NCBI GenBank assembly: GCA_023374025.1 | Contig: SIJG01000006.1 | Span: 2,603,102-2,667,101, forward strand | DNA length: 64,000 nucleotides | Direction of reading: 5' to 3' | DNA from: Heterodera schachtii | Taxonomy: Eukaryota > Nematoda > Chromadorea > Rhabditida > Heteroderidae | Part shown: positions 62,388 to 64,000 of the stretch, piece by piece | Layout: every line of letters begins with the position of its first letter | Position numbering within the stretch: position 1 is the first letter of the stretch | Made by a program: the position numbers and the translations under genes | The notes under the pieces: model-generated | The model's input: the letters and a program-made list of their open reading frames with translations, nothing else | What the model was told of the DNA's origin: nothing | The model's database searches: none

Positions 62388-62965
62388 TCAATCCAATTCG
62401 GTAGGTGCTTGGTTAATTTTTGCATTTGATTTCGCCTTCTTCTCCTGCTTTATCCGTTTAGCTGCTGCTTTTTTCTCTTTTTTTCTTATATGTTTTTCTA
62501 AAAAGGGAGCAAACAATATGTAGAAAAAAATAATATTTAAAATAAATACCAATTAATTACTTAAATTCAAAAATGCTAAATCGTGAGAGCTGATTTTTCT
62601 TGGATCCAGGTCCAACAGGTCCAAGCAATTTTTTGGCAACCTGTGTTTTTCCTTGGATTGAATTTCAGGTATTTTTACCCAAAAAATATTGGTACAGCAA
62701 AGATAAACACGAAATCCGGTTCATTTTTTCAAAATAAAGAGCTCTTCCAATTATTTATTCAACTCAAAAATGTGATGCATGGATATGACATGCCCTGTTC
62801 CCGTTCAAAGACGCGGCGCCGCTCTTCCATACAATCCGTGCCGGCCAATCCAAAAGCATTTGGTGAACAACCAATGCCGTCTTCTCCCATCGCAGTGAAG
62901 TTCAAGCAAATGGCAGAAAATGCCATAAAAAATATCAAAAAAAGCGGAACAAAGCTATATCGCAT
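62388..62965 (-). CDS. Gene E: small secreted Lys-rich protein
   Basis: Exon 1 is 62965-62764 and exon 2 is 62497-62388, joined in phase 1 to 103 aa. It has a strong signal peptide (MRYSFVPLFLIFFMAFSAIC), then a region with three Cys (GCSP, TDC, YPC) and a highly basic C-terminus (KKHIRKKEKKAAAKRIKQEK) that resembles a bipartite nuclear localisation signal. The short size, leader and basic tail resemble candidate nuclear-targeted effectors of cyst nematodes; this is inference. It has no clear sequence similarity to C or D beyond composition. Confidence 0.6.
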
Positions 62966-64000
62966 TTTTTAAAATAAAAAAAAAGATTTGCTTCAGCTAG
63001 AATTTTTGTAACTCCAATAATCATTCATTCTTTTTATCTATCCACTTGATTCACATGAAAAACATTTGAATCACATATTTTTTCAATCATTACTTATAAA
63101 TTGGAGTAGGGCATTTATTGAACGTTGCACAATTTTTGTTTGTAATTTTGGCACATAGCCACGTTGGCAAACAATGCCAAAATAACTTATGAGATATGTA
63201 TAATTCATTAAAATAATGTAATTATTTGTCAAAAAAAATGAATAAAATGTAGATCCGAAGATGTATGTTCAGAAAGGTTATAACGTTCCGTTACCAGTAC
63301 CTTTTGATGAAAATTTAGAATAAATCAGGAATTTTATTTGTCATTAAATTTGTGCTTTTTATAAGAATTTTTATTTCTGATTAATCATAAATCAGCACCG
63401 CCAGCCACTAAAGTCACTTTTAATTATACAAAATTTTGCTTTATTTTTACATTAATAATAGATTTTCAAAAATATAAAATAAAAATAATTATAATTTTGG
63501 ACAAATTTGTTAACAAATTTGGCCTAAATTGCTTATTGTTAGATATTACGTTTAATGAAAAAGATGATAGTAAGGTATAGAGACCGGAATTTTGAAATTG
63601 CTGGGACCGGGGCCGGGCCAAGGAAAATGGACACGGGCGGGATCCCGGGACCGGGACTCCCGGTCCCAATTTTTGGGCCGGGGCCTCGCCGGGCCCGGGT
63701 TTTTTCAAAATTTGTAAAACGTTGATTAATAAATTAAAAATTTTTTTATAGTCTTCTATTTTAGCTTGGGATAAAGAAAAGCAATGCATCACCTTTTTTG
63801 TTTGTTTTCAAAGCACTTTTTACGGGTCTGTATCGTTTCAGTGCCAACGTTTCGGTGCCAGCCCGAGTTTTTGGATTATAACTTTTTCATTGTTGACCAA
63901 ATTCAACAATTTTGGTATCATTTTAAAGTTTTACATGTTTAGAAGGCTGTTTCTAAGCTATTGTTTGACGATTAGACAATTACCAAAAAAGGTATAACAT
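62966..64000. other. Right end of window: GC-rich MITE piece and truncated foldback
   Basis: 63576-63710 starts tagagaccggaat and is dense in ccgggaccggg words, like the ends of the hAT-like elements above; no right end was found. 63838-64000 matches the foldback arm of 8241-8566 and is cut by the window end. No gene was seen. Confidence 0.5.

Overview
The window is AT-rich eukaryotic DNA from a nematode, most likely a plant-parasitic cyst nematode (Heteroderidae). Genes are split into many short exons, with GT-AG introns and at least one GC-AG intron, and AATAAA signals occur. TTAGGC-like (nematode telomere-type) repeats are present. There is a secreted expansin with a bacterial-type CBM2 module, a gene class known from plant-parasitic nematodes. 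No prokaryotic features were seen. All gene models were joined by eye from reading frame, splice-site and intron-phase agreement; none is supported by transcript data.

Layout. 1-2.5 kb: no gene. 2.5-12.2 kb: two tandem paralogues (A 2522-4561, B 9514-12175) of a five-exon family with a signal peptide, an ectodomain, an Arg cluster, a C-terminal membrane segment and a tail; exon order and intron phases match. Between them lie an inverted pair of fragments of a cyst-nematode multigene family and several MITEs. 13.8-18.9 kb (minus): a complete 14-exon cytosolic HSP70 ending in EEVD. 20.0-25.0 kb: an apparently intact Helitron-type Rep/helicase ORF (1553 aa) with a strong hairpin downstream. 26.3-26.8 kb: six 90-bp satellite units. 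27.6-34.7 kb: an intact six-exon CBM2-linker-expansin gene, then a second copy without CBM2 and with an exon deletion. 35.6-38.0 kb (minus): an unrecognised gene interrupted by a hAT-like element that also splits a tRNA-like sequence. 38.2-42.6 kb: two copies of an ORF1-only retroelement, one fused to two U6 sequences and flanked by a 32-bp direct repeat, the other nested in a hAT-like element.

43.5-53.3 kb: the most striking locus. One phase-consistent chain of 22 exons (about 1.8 kb of residues, roughly 1,818 aa) begins with a signal-peptide-like exon, passes through novel helical exons and about 36 units of an 8-aa repeat, and ends in a complete poly(A)-polymerase-type nucleotidyltransferase with all three catalytic Asp. 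54.4-54.8 kb: eight near-perfect 45-bp repeats open in one frame. 55.6-63.0 kb (minus): three small signal-peptide, Lys-rich genes, two of them related; one has a stop codon inside its signal peptide.

The content fits an effector-rich, transposon-rich part of a parasite genome: duplicated secreted genes, repeat-bearing coding regions, and at least four hAT-like insertions with recognisable 8-bp target duplications. Functions beyond HSP70, expansin, PAP-like and the transposon proteins are unknown.
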